Below are positions 42,523 to 51,712 of a stretch of DNA of 64,000 nt, one piece after another. Position 1 is the first letter of the stretch. Every line of letters begins with the position of its first letter. Location: the NCBI RefSeq assembly GCF_011801145.1, contig NZ_CP046172.1, forward strand, positions 8,866,001 to 8,930,000, in the 5' to 3' direction. This DNA comes from Nocardia arthritidis (GTDB lineage Bacteria > Actinomycetota > Actinomycetes > Mycobacteriales > Mycobacteriaceae). The notes beneath the pieces were generated by a model. It did no database searches, was not told the origin of the DNA, and saw nothing but the letters and a program-made list of their open reading frames with translations. Made by a program: the position numbers and the translations under genes.

Positions 42523-42575
42523 GACAATTCAGCGTGGCAGCTCCCCCGGCAGGCAGCGGGAGGCGCGCCGTTCTA

Positions 42576-43577
42576 CTACTTGTTCTCGTCGGACGGCCGG
42601 AAGGTGTGCGTGGGGTCCGAGGACGGATCCGACGTCTTCTCCGAGCCGAACGGCTGGTTCGGCTGACTGGTCTGGCCGGCGGGCTGCGCCGAACTCTGTT
42701 GGCCCTGACCGAAATTCAGCGAACCGTATGGCTGCTGCTGGCCCGGCTGGGCGGCGCCGAAGTGCTGGGTGGCCGCCGCCTCCTGCTGACCGGTCTGCGA
42801 TCCGCCGTACGGCGAAGGCTGTTGCGGCGCACCGTAACCCGCGGGCTGCTGGCCGTAGCCGGCGGGCTGGCCCTGGTACTGCTGGGTGGGCGGGGCGGCG
42901 TAACCCGCCTGCGCCTGCTGGCCCTGTCCGTACTGGGAGCCGTATCCGGATTGGCCGTACGACTGCTGCCCGTAGGGCGACTGACCCTGTTGGTAGGACT
43001 GCTGCCCGAAGCCCTGCTGACCGTACGGCTGACCGTAACCGCCCTGGCCGTATCCGGCGGGCTTGGGCGCGGGCGCGGCCAGCACCCCGGATTCGAACAG
43101 CACGACGGCCACCGCCAGCGCGGCCTGCACGAACAGCAGGAACAGCACGACGTAGGCGCCCCACTCCAGCTTGACGTTGTCGCCCAGCTTGAAGGACTGG
43201 AACAGCAGACCGACGAACGCGGCGACGGACAGCGCCGCGGCCGCGCCCGCCCACTGCTGCTTGGGCAGCATCGAGAGCCCGGCGAGCACACCCGCCGCGA
43301 GCGCGACCGTCAGCAGCGGGGAACCGAATCCGATACCGCCGTCGAACAGGCTGACCGTCTTACTGGTGCGGACGACGGAGCTCGTCGCGTAGGGCAGGAA
43401 GCCGAGCAGGAAGTTGATCACACCGAGCGCAAGGACGCCGATCGTCAGGAAGAACGGCAAACCCTTACCGGCCGCGCTCGAACCGGCACTGGTACCACCC
43501 TGCTGAGCGAAGCTGGGCGGTGTTGCGGGCGTCGGCGCGGGTGCGTTGTACCCGGAGCCCCCGGTCGGGTATGACAT
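42576..43577 (-). CDS. DUF5336 membrane protein (Rv0954-like)
   Basis: A 333-residue protein. After a Pro/Ala-rich start, four membrane helices lie between about 40 and 170 ([20 protein letters not shown] to [17 protein letters not shown]). From about 180 to 325 the tail is Gln/Gly/Tyr-rich with YGQQ and GYGQ repeats, a low-complexity composition like prion-like domains. The mycobacterial homologue has been tied to the divisome together with PerM, its neighbour here. Confidence 0.85.
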   Translation of the reverse strand: MSYPTGGSGYNAPAPTPATPPSFAQQGGTSAGSSAAGKGLPFFLTIGVLALGVINFLLGFLPYATSSVVRTSKTVSLFDGGIGFGSPLLTVALAAGVLAGLSMLPKQQWAGAAAALSVAAFVGLLFQSFKLGDNVKLEWGAYVVLFLLFVQAALAVAVVLFESGVLAAPAPKPAGYGQGGYGQPYGQQGFGQQSYQQGQSPYGQQSYGQSGYGSQYGQGQQAQAGYAAPPTQQYQGQPAGYGQQPAGYGAPQQPSPYGGSQTGQQEAAATQHFGAAQPGQQQPYGSLNFGQGQQSSAQPAGQTSQPNQPFGSEKTSDPSSDPTHTFRPSDENK

Positions 43578-43733
43578 GTCGTCGTCTCCTAGGTCGAAGT
43601 TCGTACATGGTCTTCACGGCGTGGATCTCTTCCTGACGCTACTGCACTCGTCGACTCAGGTCACCCTCGACCGACCGGCCGTTCCGCCACGGAAATGGCC
43701 GATGACCCGGCCACAACCGCTGAGCTGGCGAAG

Positions 43734-43774
43734 TTATCCACAAGTCGGCGATATTCCCGCGGGCGATATCCACA
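43734..43774. promoter_or_regulatory. DnaA box and near-box
   Basis: TTATCCACA at 43734-43742 (perfect) and ATATCCACA at 43766-43774 (one change), same orientation, in the gap downstream of the AfsR-like gene. Confidence 0.45.
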
Positions 43775-43781
43775 GGGCGCT

Positions 43782-46721
43782 TCACCTGTCCCTGGTCAAC
43801 CGATCCACGTAGCGGCGCCAGCCGAATCCGGTCGTCGCGCACTCGGTCCGCAATTGCGCGGCCAGCTCGTCCGCCGCCGCGACCGCGCCACGGGCACGCA
43901 GCAGCGTGACGCGCACCGTGTGCGCCGCGAGCAGCGGAATCCCCTTGGCCTCGGCGACGAATTCGGTGAGCAGCCGCTGCGCCTCGTCCAGTTCGCCCTT
44001 CGCGATCAGCACGTCGGCGAGTTCCACCCGCGCCATCCCGGACGCGTCCCCCTCGTGCGCGTACGCGGCGCGACAATACGATTCGGCCGCGTCGAGCTGC
44101 CCTTCCGCGGCTGCGACACCCGCCCTGATCAGATCGTTGAGCGGCAGGATCTGCCGGTCGTCGAGTCGGCGCGCGTAGTAGTCGGACCGTTCGAGGACGG
44201 ACAGCGCCGTCGCGAACTCACCCAGTTCGAGCAGCGCCCGCGCTTCATTGCTGAACCCGCGGGAAAGCCCGTGCTCGTTGTCATACGCTTTGTCAACCTC
44301 GATAGACCGGCGATAGGCGGCGAGTGCGGCAGCGGCGTCGCCGGAGTAGAGCAGCGCACTGCCCAGCGCATCGGCGAACGATGAGGCCTGAGTTTCCCGG
44401 TCCGCCAAGCGTTCACCGAGCCGGAGATGGTCGATTCCGGAGCGCAGGGCGGCCCGTTCGATATCGATGATGCCCTGGTAGTAGCGCACGGTCTGGGCCA
44501 GTTCCAGATCATCCAGCGGTTCGGCGAGTACGGCCGCGCGCGCAAGTTGTTCGGCCGCCGAGTCCAGGTCACCGGCCATCAGAAGGTGAAAACCGTAGTG
44601 GCACAGGCCCTGTGCCAGTTCCGCAGGCGCCAGATCGGGCACCTCGACCAGTGCGGCGAAATGCCTGCACGCCTCGGCGAACCGGGCGCGGGCCAGCCAC
44701 GGCACATGCATGGCGAGCGCCAGCCGCAGACCTTCGGCCGCCCGCGGCGTACCCGGCGCATTCTCCAGCGCGGCAAGGATATTCGGCCATTCCGCGAATA
44801 CCGCGGCCACCGCGTCGGCGGAGGTGGCGCCCGCGGTCGTTTCGGCCGTTTCGACCAGGTTCCGGCACCATTCGAGCTGGGACGCCCGCAGCCGCTCGAT
44901 CTCACCGGCCTCGGCTAGCCGGGCGAGCGAATAGTCGCGGACGGTTTCCAGCAGCGCGAAACGCTTTGCACCGCCGTCGGATTGGACCGTTACGAGACTG
45001 CGGTTGACCAGATCCGCCAGCGCGGGCGCGATATCGCCGACATCCAGATCCGCGCCGGGCAGCACCGCCTCGGCCGCCTCCAGGGTGCAACCGCCCGCGA
45101 AGATGCCGAATCGGCGCAGGACCGTGCGCTCGCGGTCGGCGAGCAGTTCATAACTCCAGTCCAGCGCCACCCGCAGACTGGTGTGCCGCCCGCCGCCCGC
45201 GTCCCGTGCGCCGCCGACCAGCAGCCGCACCCGATCATCGATGCGCTTGGCCACCTGGGAAATCGTCATGGCTCTGGTGAGACCGGCGGCGAGTTCGATG
45301 CCGAGCGGCAGCCAGTCGACGGCCGCGCAGATGTGCACCACATCGTCGCGTTCGGCCGCGGTGAGCAGGCCGCGCACCCCGGCGCGCTCGGCGAACAGCT
45401 CGACCGCGACCCCGCGCTCCAGCGGTCCGAGCGGGTACACCGTCTCGCCCGGTATCGGCAAGGACGACTGCGAGGTCAGCAGGATGCTCGAACCCGTTGC
45501 GGCGCCGACTATTCCGGTCGCGGCATCGATGACGTGCTCGACATTGTCCAGCACCAGCAGCGGCGGCGCATGCGCGGCGGTGACCTTCGGCGATCCGGCA
45601 CCGAGCGCCGCCGCGATCGCGGCCAAAGGGTCGGCCGGATCCACGGAATCGTCGAGCAGACCGCCGGATTCGAGTGCGGCGAGCACGGCGGGCGCGACAT
45701 CCTGCGGCTTGGCCAGCGGCGCCAACTCGACGAACACCACCGAACGCCCGGAAGCCGCGGCGGCACGGGCCAATTCGACGGCCAGCCGGGATTTGCCGCT
45801 GCCCGCGACACCGGTCACCGTCGTCGGCCCCACCTTCGCGAGACGTGTTGTCAGCGTGGCGATTTCCCGGCTCCGCCCGAGGAACACGGTATCGGGAGCA
45901 CCCAGCGCCGGCTCCGATACCTGCCCGGATTCCGTTGTGGCCGAGTTACTTTCACCGCCCGAAATGATGGTCCGCGGTGGGTGCAGCGCCGGATCGTGGT
46001 CCAGGATGCGCGCCTCCAGCGCGGCGGTATCCGGCGACGGATCGACGCCGAGTTCGTCCGCGAGCGCGCGGCGCAACCTGGCCAGCCGATCCAGCGCATC
46101 CCCTTGCCGCCCAGTGCGATACAGCGCCAGCGCCAGCAGCACGGACAGCTGTTCGTGCAGCGGATGCCTGGTCACCAACCCGCTCAACTCGGCGAGCACC
46201 TCACCGGCCGCGCCGAGCTCCAGATCGGCCGTCAAACCGGCGACCGTCAGCTGCAGCCGCCAATCGTCAAGGCGCTCACCCTCGGCCATCGCGAAGGGAA
46301 TCGCCCGCAGATCGGCCAGCGCGTCACCGCGCCAGTTGGCCACCGATTCGCGCGCGGCCGCACGCACCGCGGCCAGATCCCCACCGCGGCGGGCGGCGTG
46401 CATTCGCTGCGCCGCCGACTCCGCCGCCCGCAGATCCGTGACCACCGCCGCCGTTCGATAACCCGCGGGCGTCCGCGCGACGACGTCCGCGTGCGGGCCG
46501 AGCGTCGAGCGCAGGCGGGAAACCACAACGCGCAGCCGCTGCACCGGCCGCTCGATCTCGGCGCCCCACAGATCCTCGGCCAAGCGCGCGTCCGGCACCG
46601 GAACCCCGTCCGCCAGCGCCAGCCGCACCAGCACTGCCCGCTCCAGCGGTCGATCAATGGCGACGGCCCGACCCTCGGCCCACACCTGCACCGGACCCAG
46701 TCCCAGCACGTCCACGCTCAC
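43782..46721 (-). CDS. AfsR/SARP-type regulator with BTAD and NB-ARC domains
   Basis: A 979-residue regulator. Residues 1-95 form an OmpR-like winged helix (RVVVSRLRSTLGPHADVV), 100-245 the bacterial transcriptional activation domain (WRGDALADLRAIPFAMAEGE and RALADELGVDPSPDTAALEA). An NB-ARC ATPase follows, with the P-loop VTGVAGSGKSRLAVELA near 305 and LLVLDNVEHVIDAA as Walker B, then TPR-like repeats to the end. Such proteins switch on secondary metabolism or envelope genes after ATP-driven oligomerisation. No biosynthetic cluster is adjacent, so its targets are elsewhere. Confidence 0.88.
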   Translation of the reverse strand: MSVDVLGLGPVQVWAEGRAVAIDRPLERAVLVRLALADGVPVPDARLAEDLWGAEIERPVQRLRVVVSRLRSTLGPHADVVARTPAGYRTAAVVTDLRAAESAAQRMHAARRGGDLAAVRAAARESVANWRGDALADLRAIPFAMAEGERLDDWRLQLTVAGLTADLELGAAGEVLAELSGLVTRHPLHEQLSVLLALALYRTGRQGDALDRLARLRRALADELGVDPSPDTAALEARILDHDPALHPPRTIISGGESNSATTESGQVSEPALGAPDTVFLGRSREIATLTTRLAKVGPTTVTGVAGSGKSRLAVELARAAAASGRSVVFVELAPLAKPQDVAPAVLAALESGGLLDDSVDPADPLAAIAAALGAGSPKVTAAHAPPLLVLDNVEHVIDAATGIVGAATGSSILLTSQSSLPIPGETVYPLGPLERGVAVELFAERAGVRGLLTAAERDDVVHICAAVDWLPLGIELAAGLTRAMTISQVAKRIDDRVRLLVGGARDAGGGRHTSLRVALDWSYELLADRERTVLRRFGIFAGGCTLEAAEAVLPGADLDVGDIAPALADLVNRSLVTVQSDGGAKRFALLETVRDYSLARLAEAGEIERLRASQLEWCRNLVETAETTAGATSADAVAAVFAEWPNILAALENAPGTPRAAEGLRLALAMHVPWLARARFAEACRHFAALVEVPDLAPAELAQGLCHYGFHLLMAGDLDSAAEQLARAAVLAEPLDDLELAQTVRYYQGIIDIERAALRSGIDHLRLGERLADRETQASSFADALGSALLYSGDAAAALAAYRRSIEVDKAYDNEHGLSRGFSNEARALLELGEFATALSVLERSDYYARRLDDRQILPLNDLIRAGVAAAEGQLDAAESYCRAAYAHEGDASGMARVELADVLIAKGELDEAQRLLTEFVAEAKGIPLLAAHTVRVTLLRARGAVAAADELAAQLRTECATTGFGWRRYVDRLTRDR

Positions 46722-46801
46722 AGCATCGCACGCGGAAACGGCGGCGCGGTTGCCTCGACCCGCCGCGCACGCGGCACGCGCTCATGCGAGGCTTTGTCAC
46801 G

Positions 46802-47752
46802 ATGCTGACCTACTTCCAAGCCGTCGTGATCGGCGCACTGCAAGGCGTAACCGAACTCTTTCCCATCTCCAGCCTTGGGCATTCGGTGCTGGTGCCCGCC
46901 TGGATCGGCGGGTCGTGGAGCGATCTGGTGACCCAGGGCGACTCCGACAAGGGCACCCCGTACCTGGCGTTCGTGGTCGGCCTGCACGTGGCCACCGCGC
47001 TCGCGCTGCTCGGCTTCTACTGGCGCGACTGGGTCGACATCATCGTCGGCTTCGTCACCACGCTCCGCACCCGCCGCATCGAAACGTCCAGTCAGCGCCT
47101 GGCCTGGCTGGTGATCCTGGCGACGGTCCCGGTCGGCGTGCTCGGGCTCGCGCTGGAACATCCGCTGCGCACCCTTTTCGCGAAACCCCTTGCGGCGAGC
47201 ATCTTTCTGACGCTCAACGGTTTCGTGCTCATCGCGGGTGAGGTGCTGCGCAGGCGCAGCCAGCCGACGCTGGCCGAATACGGCCGAGCCTTCGCCGAGG
47301 CCGAGGCGCGGGCCCAGTCCGCCCGGGGTCTGCCCGCGGGCCCCGAGCAGGAAAGCGAGGCCAGGCTGGCAAGGCTCACGGTGAAGGACGCGCTCGGCAT
47401 CGGTTTCGCCCAGACGGGCGCGCTGTTCGCGGGTATCAGCCGTTCCGGCATGACCATGGTCGGCGGTCTGCTGCGCGGACTCGACCACGAGGATTCGGCC
47501 AAATTCGCCTTCCTGCTGGCCACCCCGGTCATTCTGGCGGCGGGCGTGCTCAAGCTGCCGACGCTGGCCGGACCACAGGGTGACGGCATCCTCGGCCAGG
47601 TGCTGGTCGGGTCGATCGTCGCCGGCGTGGCCGCCTGGCTCGCGGTGAAATTCCTCGAGCGCTACTTCAAATCCAACTCGCTGCTGCCCTTCGCGGCGTA
47701 CTGCCTCATCGCCGGGCTCGCCTCGGTCGTCCGGTTCACCATCTTCAACTGA
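46802..47752 (+). CDS. uppP: undecaprenyl-diphosphate phosphatase (UppP/BacA family)
   Basis: A 316-residue membrane phosphatase that recycles undecaprenyl pyrophosphate. Signature regions are QGVTELFPISSLGHSVLVP (a variant of the usual EFLPISSxGH) and QTGALFAGISRSGMTMVGGL (SRSG catalytic loop). Eight membrane helices are likely. ATG 46802 has a GAGG 10 nt ahead; an in-frame ATG at 46784 adds six residues. The departure from the consensus first motif suggests a BacA paralogue. Confidence 0.87.
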   Translation: MLTYFQAVVIGALQGVTELFPISSLGHSVLVPAWIGGSWSDLVTQGDSDKGTPYLAFVVGLHVATALALLGFYWRDWVDIIVGFVTTLRTRRIETSSQRLAWLVILATVPVGVLGLALEHPLRTLFAKPLAASIFLTLNGFVLIAGEVLRRRSQPTLAEYGRAFAEAEARAQSARGLPAGPEQESEARLARLTVKDALGIGFAQTGALFAGISRSGMTMVGGLLRGLDHEDSAKFAFLLATPVILAAGVLKLPTLAGPQGDGILGQVLVGSIVAGVAAWLAVKFLERYFKSNSLLPFAAYCLIAGLASVVRFTIFN

Positions 47753-47897
47753 ACCGGATCGGCCGCCGTCTCGTGTCCTCTTACGGAGACGAATGGACGC
47801 GACTGCGAATGGCTTGTCAGGACGCTCGGTTTCCGCCCCGGCTGAGATCCCCTGCCTCGGCCGGGGCCATTCTGCCCGAACCGAGCGTCCGCAATAA

Positions 47898-47937
47898 CGA
47901 AGGCCGCCTCCCTAGCGAACCAGGAAGGCGGCCTTCG
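47898..47937. terminator. bidirectional terminator, uppP / sucD
   Basis: A 12-bp perfect stem (CGAAGGCCGCCT / AGGCGGCCTTCG), 16-nt loop, followed by TCTTTCG. Confidence 0.7.
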
Positions 47938-47954
47938 TCTTTCGCGCGAACGGA

Positions 47955-48869
47955 TCAGGCGGTGATGGAGGCCTTCTCCAGGATCTCGCGGGCCAGCGCG
48001 GCGGTCTCGGACGGCGTCTTGCCGACCTTCACGCCGGCGGCCTCCAGCGCATCCTTCTTCGCCTGGGCGGTACCCGCCGAGCCGGACACGATGGCGCCCG
48101 CGTGGCCCATGGTCTTGCCCTCGGGGGCGGTGAAGCCCGCGACGTAGCCGACGACCGGCTTGGTGACGTTGGCCTTGATGTAGGCCGCGGCCCGCTCCTC
48201 GGCGTCGCCGCCGATCTCGCCGATCATCACGATCAGCTTGGTCTCCGGATCCTTCTCGAACGCCTCGATGGCGTCGATGTGGGTGGTGCCGATGACCGGG
48301 TCGCCGCCGATGCCGATGGCGGTGGAGAAGCCGAAATCACGCAGCTCGTACATCATCTGGTAGGTCAGGGTGCCCGACTTCGACACCAGGCCGACCGGGC
48401 CCTTGCCGGTGATGTTGGCCGGGGTGATGCCGACCAGCGACTCGCCGGGGGTGATGATGCCGGGGCAGTTCGGGCCGATGATGCGGGTCTTGTTGCCCTT
48501 CTCCACGTTGTAGGCCCACGCGTAGGCGGTGTCCTGCACCGGGATGCCCTCGGTGATGACCACGAGCAGCGGGATCTCCGCGTCGATGGCCTCGATGATG
48601 GCGTCCTTGGCGAACTTCGGCGGCACGAAGGCGATGGAGACGTCGGCGCCGGTCTCCTTGATGGCCTCGGCGACGCTGCCGAATACGGGCAGCTCGACCG
48701 CGGCGCCGTCCTTGTCGGTGTGCGACACGGTGGTGCCCGCCTTGCGCGCGTTGACACCGCCGACGACCTGGGTGCCCGCCTTCAGCATCAGGGCGGTGTG
48801 CTTGGTGCCCTCGCCACCGGTGATGCCCTGGACGATGACCTTAGAGTCCTTGTTGAGGAAGATAGACAT
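47955..48869 (-). CDS. sucD: succinyl-CoA synthetase alpha subunit
   Basis: A 304-residue subunit carrying the phosphohistidine. The CoA-binding N-terminus reads [40 protein letters not shown] and the C-terminal active-site region [19 protein letters not shown] (the His is phosphorylated) are intact. It makes ATP or GTP from succinyl-CoA in the TCA cycle. It follows sucC by 11 nt. Confidence 0.97.
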   Translation of the reverse strand: MSIFLNKDSKVIVQGITGGEGTKHTALMLKAGTQVVGGVNARKAGTTVSHTDKDGAAVELPVFGSVAEAIKETGADVSIAFVPPKFAKDAIIEAIDAEIPLLVVITEGIPVQDTAYAWAYNVEKGNKTRIIGPNCPGIITPGESLVGITPANITGKGPVGLVSKSGTLTYQMMYELRDFGFSTAIGIGGDPVIGTTHIDAIEAFEKDPETKLIVMIGEIGGDAEERAAAYIKANVTKPVVGYVAGFTAPEGKTMGHAGAIVSGSAGTAQAKKDALEAAGVKVGKTPSETAALAREILEKASITA

Positions 48870-48880
48870 TTCCGGATTCC

Positions 48881-50047
48881 TTACTTGGCCGCTGCCAGTT
48901 CGGCGGCCTTGTCGGCGCCTTCGTCCATTGTCTTCGCGAGGGTGACCAGCGGGTGCGCGGCGTCGGCGAGGATCTTGCGGCCCTCGTCGACCCGGTTGCC
49001 GTCGAGACGGACGACCAGCGGCTTGGTCGCGGAGTCACCGAGGATCTCCAGCGCCTTCACGATGCCGTTGGCGACCGCGTCACAGGCGGTGATACCACCG
49101 AACACATTGACGAACACGCTCTTGACCTGCGCGTCGCCCAGGATGACGTCCAGACCCGCGGCCATCACCTCGGCCGAGGCGCCGCCGCCGATGTCGAGGA
49201 AGTTGGCGGGCTTGACGCCGCCGTGGTTCTCACCGGCGTAGGCGACCACGTCCAGGGTGGACATGACCAGGCCCGCGCCGTTGCCGATGATGCCGACCTG
49301 ACCGTCCAGCTTGACGTAGTTGAGGTCGTTCTCCTTGGCCTTGAGCTCTAGCGGATCGGTGGCGTCGATATCCGCGAAGGCCTCGTGCTCGGGGTGCCGG
49401 AAGGCGGCGTTCTCGTCGAGGGTGACCTTGCCGTCCAGCGCGAGGATCTCGTTGTCCGGGGTGCGGACCAGCGGGTTCACCTCGACCAGGGTGGCGTCTT
49501 CGGCGATGAACACCTCCCACAGCTTCTGGATGGTCACGGCCGCCGCGTCGAGCACGTCGGCGGGCAGATGGCCCTGCTCGGCGATCGAGCGGGCGAAGGC
49601 CAGATCGACGCCCTTGACGGCGTCGACCGGAACCTTGGCCAGCCGCTCCGGCTTGGTGGCGGCGACCTCTTCGATCTCCATACCGCCCTCGACCGAGCAC
49701 ATGGCCAGGTAGGTCCGGTTGGAGCGGTCGAGCAGGAAGGAGATGTAGTACTCCTCCGCGATGTCCTTCGCCTCGGCAACCAGGATCTTCTTGGTGATGT
49801 GACCCTTGATGTCCAGACCGATGATGTTCTGCGCGTGCGTGAACGCGTCCTCCGGGGTGGCCGCGTACTTGACGCCACCCGCCTTGCCGCGGCCACCGGC
49901 CTTCACCTGGGCCTTGATCATCACCGGCTTGCCGATTTCCGCGGCGATGGCGCGGGCGTCGTCGGCCGTATCCGTGACGCGGCCCTCGGACGAAGGCACT
50001 CCGTGCTTAACGAAGAGCTCCTTCGCCTGATATTCGAAGAGATCCAT
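48881..50047 (-). CDS. sucC: succinyl-CoA synthetase beta subunit
   Basis: A 388-residue ATP-grasp subunit: [36 protein letters not shown] (nucleotide binding), [20 protein letters not shown] and [23 protein letters not shown] 50047 is chosen (an ATG 33 nt earlier in frame lacks homology). Together with SucD it forms the TCA-cycle ligase. A Crp-like site lies about 300 nt upstream, shared with the divergent M23 gene. Confidence 0.97.
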   Translation of the reverse strand: MDLFEYQAKELFVKHGVPSSEGRVTDTADDARAIAAEIGKPVMIKAQVKAGGRGKAGGVKYAATPEDAFTHAQNIIGLDIKGHITKKILVAEAKDIAEEYYISFLLDRSNRTYLAMCSVEGGMEIEEVAATKPERLAKVPVDAVKGVDLAFARSIAEQGHLPADVLDAAAVTIQKLWEVFIAEDATLVEVNPLVRTPDNEILALDGKVTLDENAAFRHPEHEAFADIDATDPLELKAKENDLNYVKLDGQVGIIGNGAGLVMSTLDVVAYAGENHGGVKPANFLDIGGGASAEVMAAGLDVILGDAQVKSVFVNVFGGITACDAVANGIVKALEILGDSATKPLVVRLDGNRVDEGRKILADAAHPLVTLAKTMDEGADKAAELAAAK

Positions 50048-50475
50048 GTACTCACCGTCTCGTCTGCGTTGTGATGACAACGTCTTTGTTGGCGGCCCGA
50101 CGTCGGAAGCGGGTCGGGTCGGACTCTAACCAGTCACATGGATGGCCCAACGGCCACGTACATCCTAAGTGGCGCAGGTCACGGGCAGATATGCGCGTCC
50201 GGAAAAGCGCTGGCCAACGCTACTGACGAGTAGGTTGCCCACGGCACGGCAGGTAGAGCCGCTCCGGCCGAGCACGCGCCCGCCTACTACATTCTGTCGT
50301 CGAATAGGCGCGTTCGAGTGCCCGACGAAACGTGGAGTATTCCGATCCGTTACGGTGATCAATCTCACATGTTTGGACAGAAGCCGCGCACCGCTTGCAG
50401 ACCCTGCAATCGTTTCGTTACCGTTGTTGCGGTCGATGTCACAGCCAGGTCACGACTAGGAGGACGGCAAGCTTG
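50048..50475. other. sucC / M23 divergent promoter region
   Basis: About 430 nt without a convincing gene. It holds a Crp-like palindrome (50354-50369) and, near the M23 side, AATCGTTTCGTTACCGTTG followed by the ribosome site of the leader ORF. I looked for a c-di-AMP riboswitch and did not find its conserved blocks. Confidence 0.45.
50354..50369. promoter_or_regulatory. Crp-like binding site
   Basis: GGTGA-TCAATC-TCACA, nine of ten defined positions match TGTGA-N6-TCACA. Confidence 0.45.
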
Positions 50476-50577
50476 ATGCAGCATCCCGCTCCGCAGGCCA
50501 AGAGCCGTGCCCGTGATGACCGCATGACAATCGTCACCCCCCTTATCGCCGAATCGATCACGTGGCGACTCCGATGA
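50476..50577 (+). CDS. 33-residue leader ORF coupled to M23 peptidase 1
   Basis: An ATG (or TTG 3 nt earlier) stands 12 (9) nt after a perfect AGGAGG. The peptide is basic at first (MQHPAPQAKSRARDDR) and hydrophobic in the middle (MTIVTPLIAESITW). Its TGA overlaps the M23 ATG as ATGA (50574-50577). The M23 gene has no ribosome site of its own, so its translation probably depends on this ORF. A second leader ORF with the same design precedes the paralogue. Confidence 0.6.
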   Translation: MQHPAPQAKSRARDDRMTIVTPLIAESITWRLR

Positions 50578-51566
50578 ACCATCGCGCGGCCGGTTCACAG
50601 ACTTCATTACGCCCCTCCCCCTCGTGGTCCGCGAACCAGTCGTGGGAGTCGGACGACGAGCCCTGGCACGACACGTCGGATACCTGGGCCGACACCGGCG
50701 CGTGGGCCGACACCGGCGCGTGGTCGGTACCCGATTCCTGGGCCGCCGAGGACGCGTTGCCCGCCGAGGAGCCCGAACGTCCGCGCAAGTCCGCGCCCGT
50801 CGTCATCCCGGGCCGTCGTCCGGCGCGCCGCGGTGGTGCGCACCGGATGCCCGCCCCACCCGCCGCCCTGAAGGGACGTGCGGCAGTGGCCGCCGTCGCC
50901 GCGGGCGCCTTCGTCGCCGCGGGCCAGGCCGCGATGACCACAACCGGAGAACCGGCCGCCGCCGCGGCCGACTACCAGGCCGAGGGCCAGGTACACGAGA
51001 TCGCCAACCAGTCGATGAGCGTCGACGATCCGTCCGCGAGCGCGATATCGCCGCAGGTACTCACCGTCGCATCGCCGACGAACCTGGACCAGTTCAACGA
51101 CATCCTGCAGAAGGGCCAGAAGTACGCCCAGGACCTCGCCGCCAAGGAGGCGGCGAAGCTCAGGCCGCTCTTCACCCGGTTCGCGGAGGGCACCTTCACC
51201 TCGGGCTTCGGCGCCCGCTGGGGTGTGCAGCACCTCGGCGTCGACGTCGCGGCGCCGATCGGCACCCCGATCCGTGCCGTCGCCGACGGCACGGTGATCG
51301 AGGCGGGCCCCGCCGCGGGCTTCGGCATGTGGGTGCGGCTGCTGCACGACGACGGCACCGTCACCATCTACGGGCATGTCGACACCACAACGGTGTCGCA
51401 GGGGCAGCGCGTACTGGCGGGCGATCAGATCGCCACCGTCGGCAACCGCGGCTTCTCCACCGGCCCGCACTGTCATTTCGAGGTCTGGCTGCACGGCAGG
51501 GACAAGGTCGACCCGCTGCCGTGGCTGGCGACCAGAGGCATCAGCCTAGGACCTGAACGAGCTTGA
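50574..51566 (+). CDS. M23 family metallopeptidase, copy 1
   Basis: A 330-residue endopeptidase. The N-terminus is acidic and Trp-rich with a repeat (WADTGAWADTGAW); then comes a basic stretch (RRPARRGGAHRMPAPPAALK) and one membrane helix (AAVAAVAAGAFVAAGQ). A coiled region and the lysostaphin-like catalytic domain follow: HLGVDVAAPIG supplies His and Asp, and GPHCHFEVWL the HxH. It cleaves peptidoglycan cross-bridges. This is the Rv0950c position. ATG 50574 is supported by the ATGA overlap with the leader ORF. Confidence 0.92.
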   Translation: MNHRAAGSQTSLRPSPSWSANQSWESDDEPWHDTSDTWADTGAWADTGAWSVPDSWAAEDALPAEEPERPRKSAPVVIPGRRPARRGGAHRMPAPPAALKGRAAVAAVAAGAFVAAGQAAMTTTGEPAAAAADYQAEGQVHEIANQSMSVDDPSASAISPQVLTVASPTNLDQFNDILQKGQKYAQDLAAKEAAKLRPLFTRFAEGTFTSGFGARWGVQHLGVDVAAPIGTPIRAVADGTVIEAGPAAGFGMWVRLLHDDGTVTIYGHVDTTTVSQGQRVLAGDQIATVGNRGFSTGPHCHFEVWLHGRDKVDPLPWLATRGISLGPERA

Positions 51567-51670
51567 TACGCAAGGGATTTCCAGTAGATTACCGGCGGAG
51601 GACAACGTGGTCCGATGCCTCGAAGAACCACTAGCCACACGGGTGCCCGGACCGGAGGACGAACAGTTCC

Positions 51671-51712
51671 ATGCACGTTGAGAAGTCCGAAGGCGCCCGG
51701 TTACGTCCATGA
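51671..51712 (+). CDS. 13-residue leader ORF coupled to M23 peptidase 2
   Basis: ATG 51671 lies 11 nt after GGAGG. The peptide (MHVEKSEGARLRP) ends with a TGA that overlaps the M23 ATG as ATGA (51709-51712). Same arrangement as the leader of copy 1, although the peptides are unrelated. Confidence 0.55.
   Translation: MHVEKSEGARLRP

Noticed and set aside
44982..46808. 608-codon plus-strand frame
   Set aside because: Complement of the AfsR-like gene; no domain.
50048..50475. c-di-AMP (ydaO-type) riboswitch ahead of the M23 gene
   Set aside because: Cell-wall hydrolases in actinobacteria often have one, so I looked, but the conserved sequence blocks are not present.
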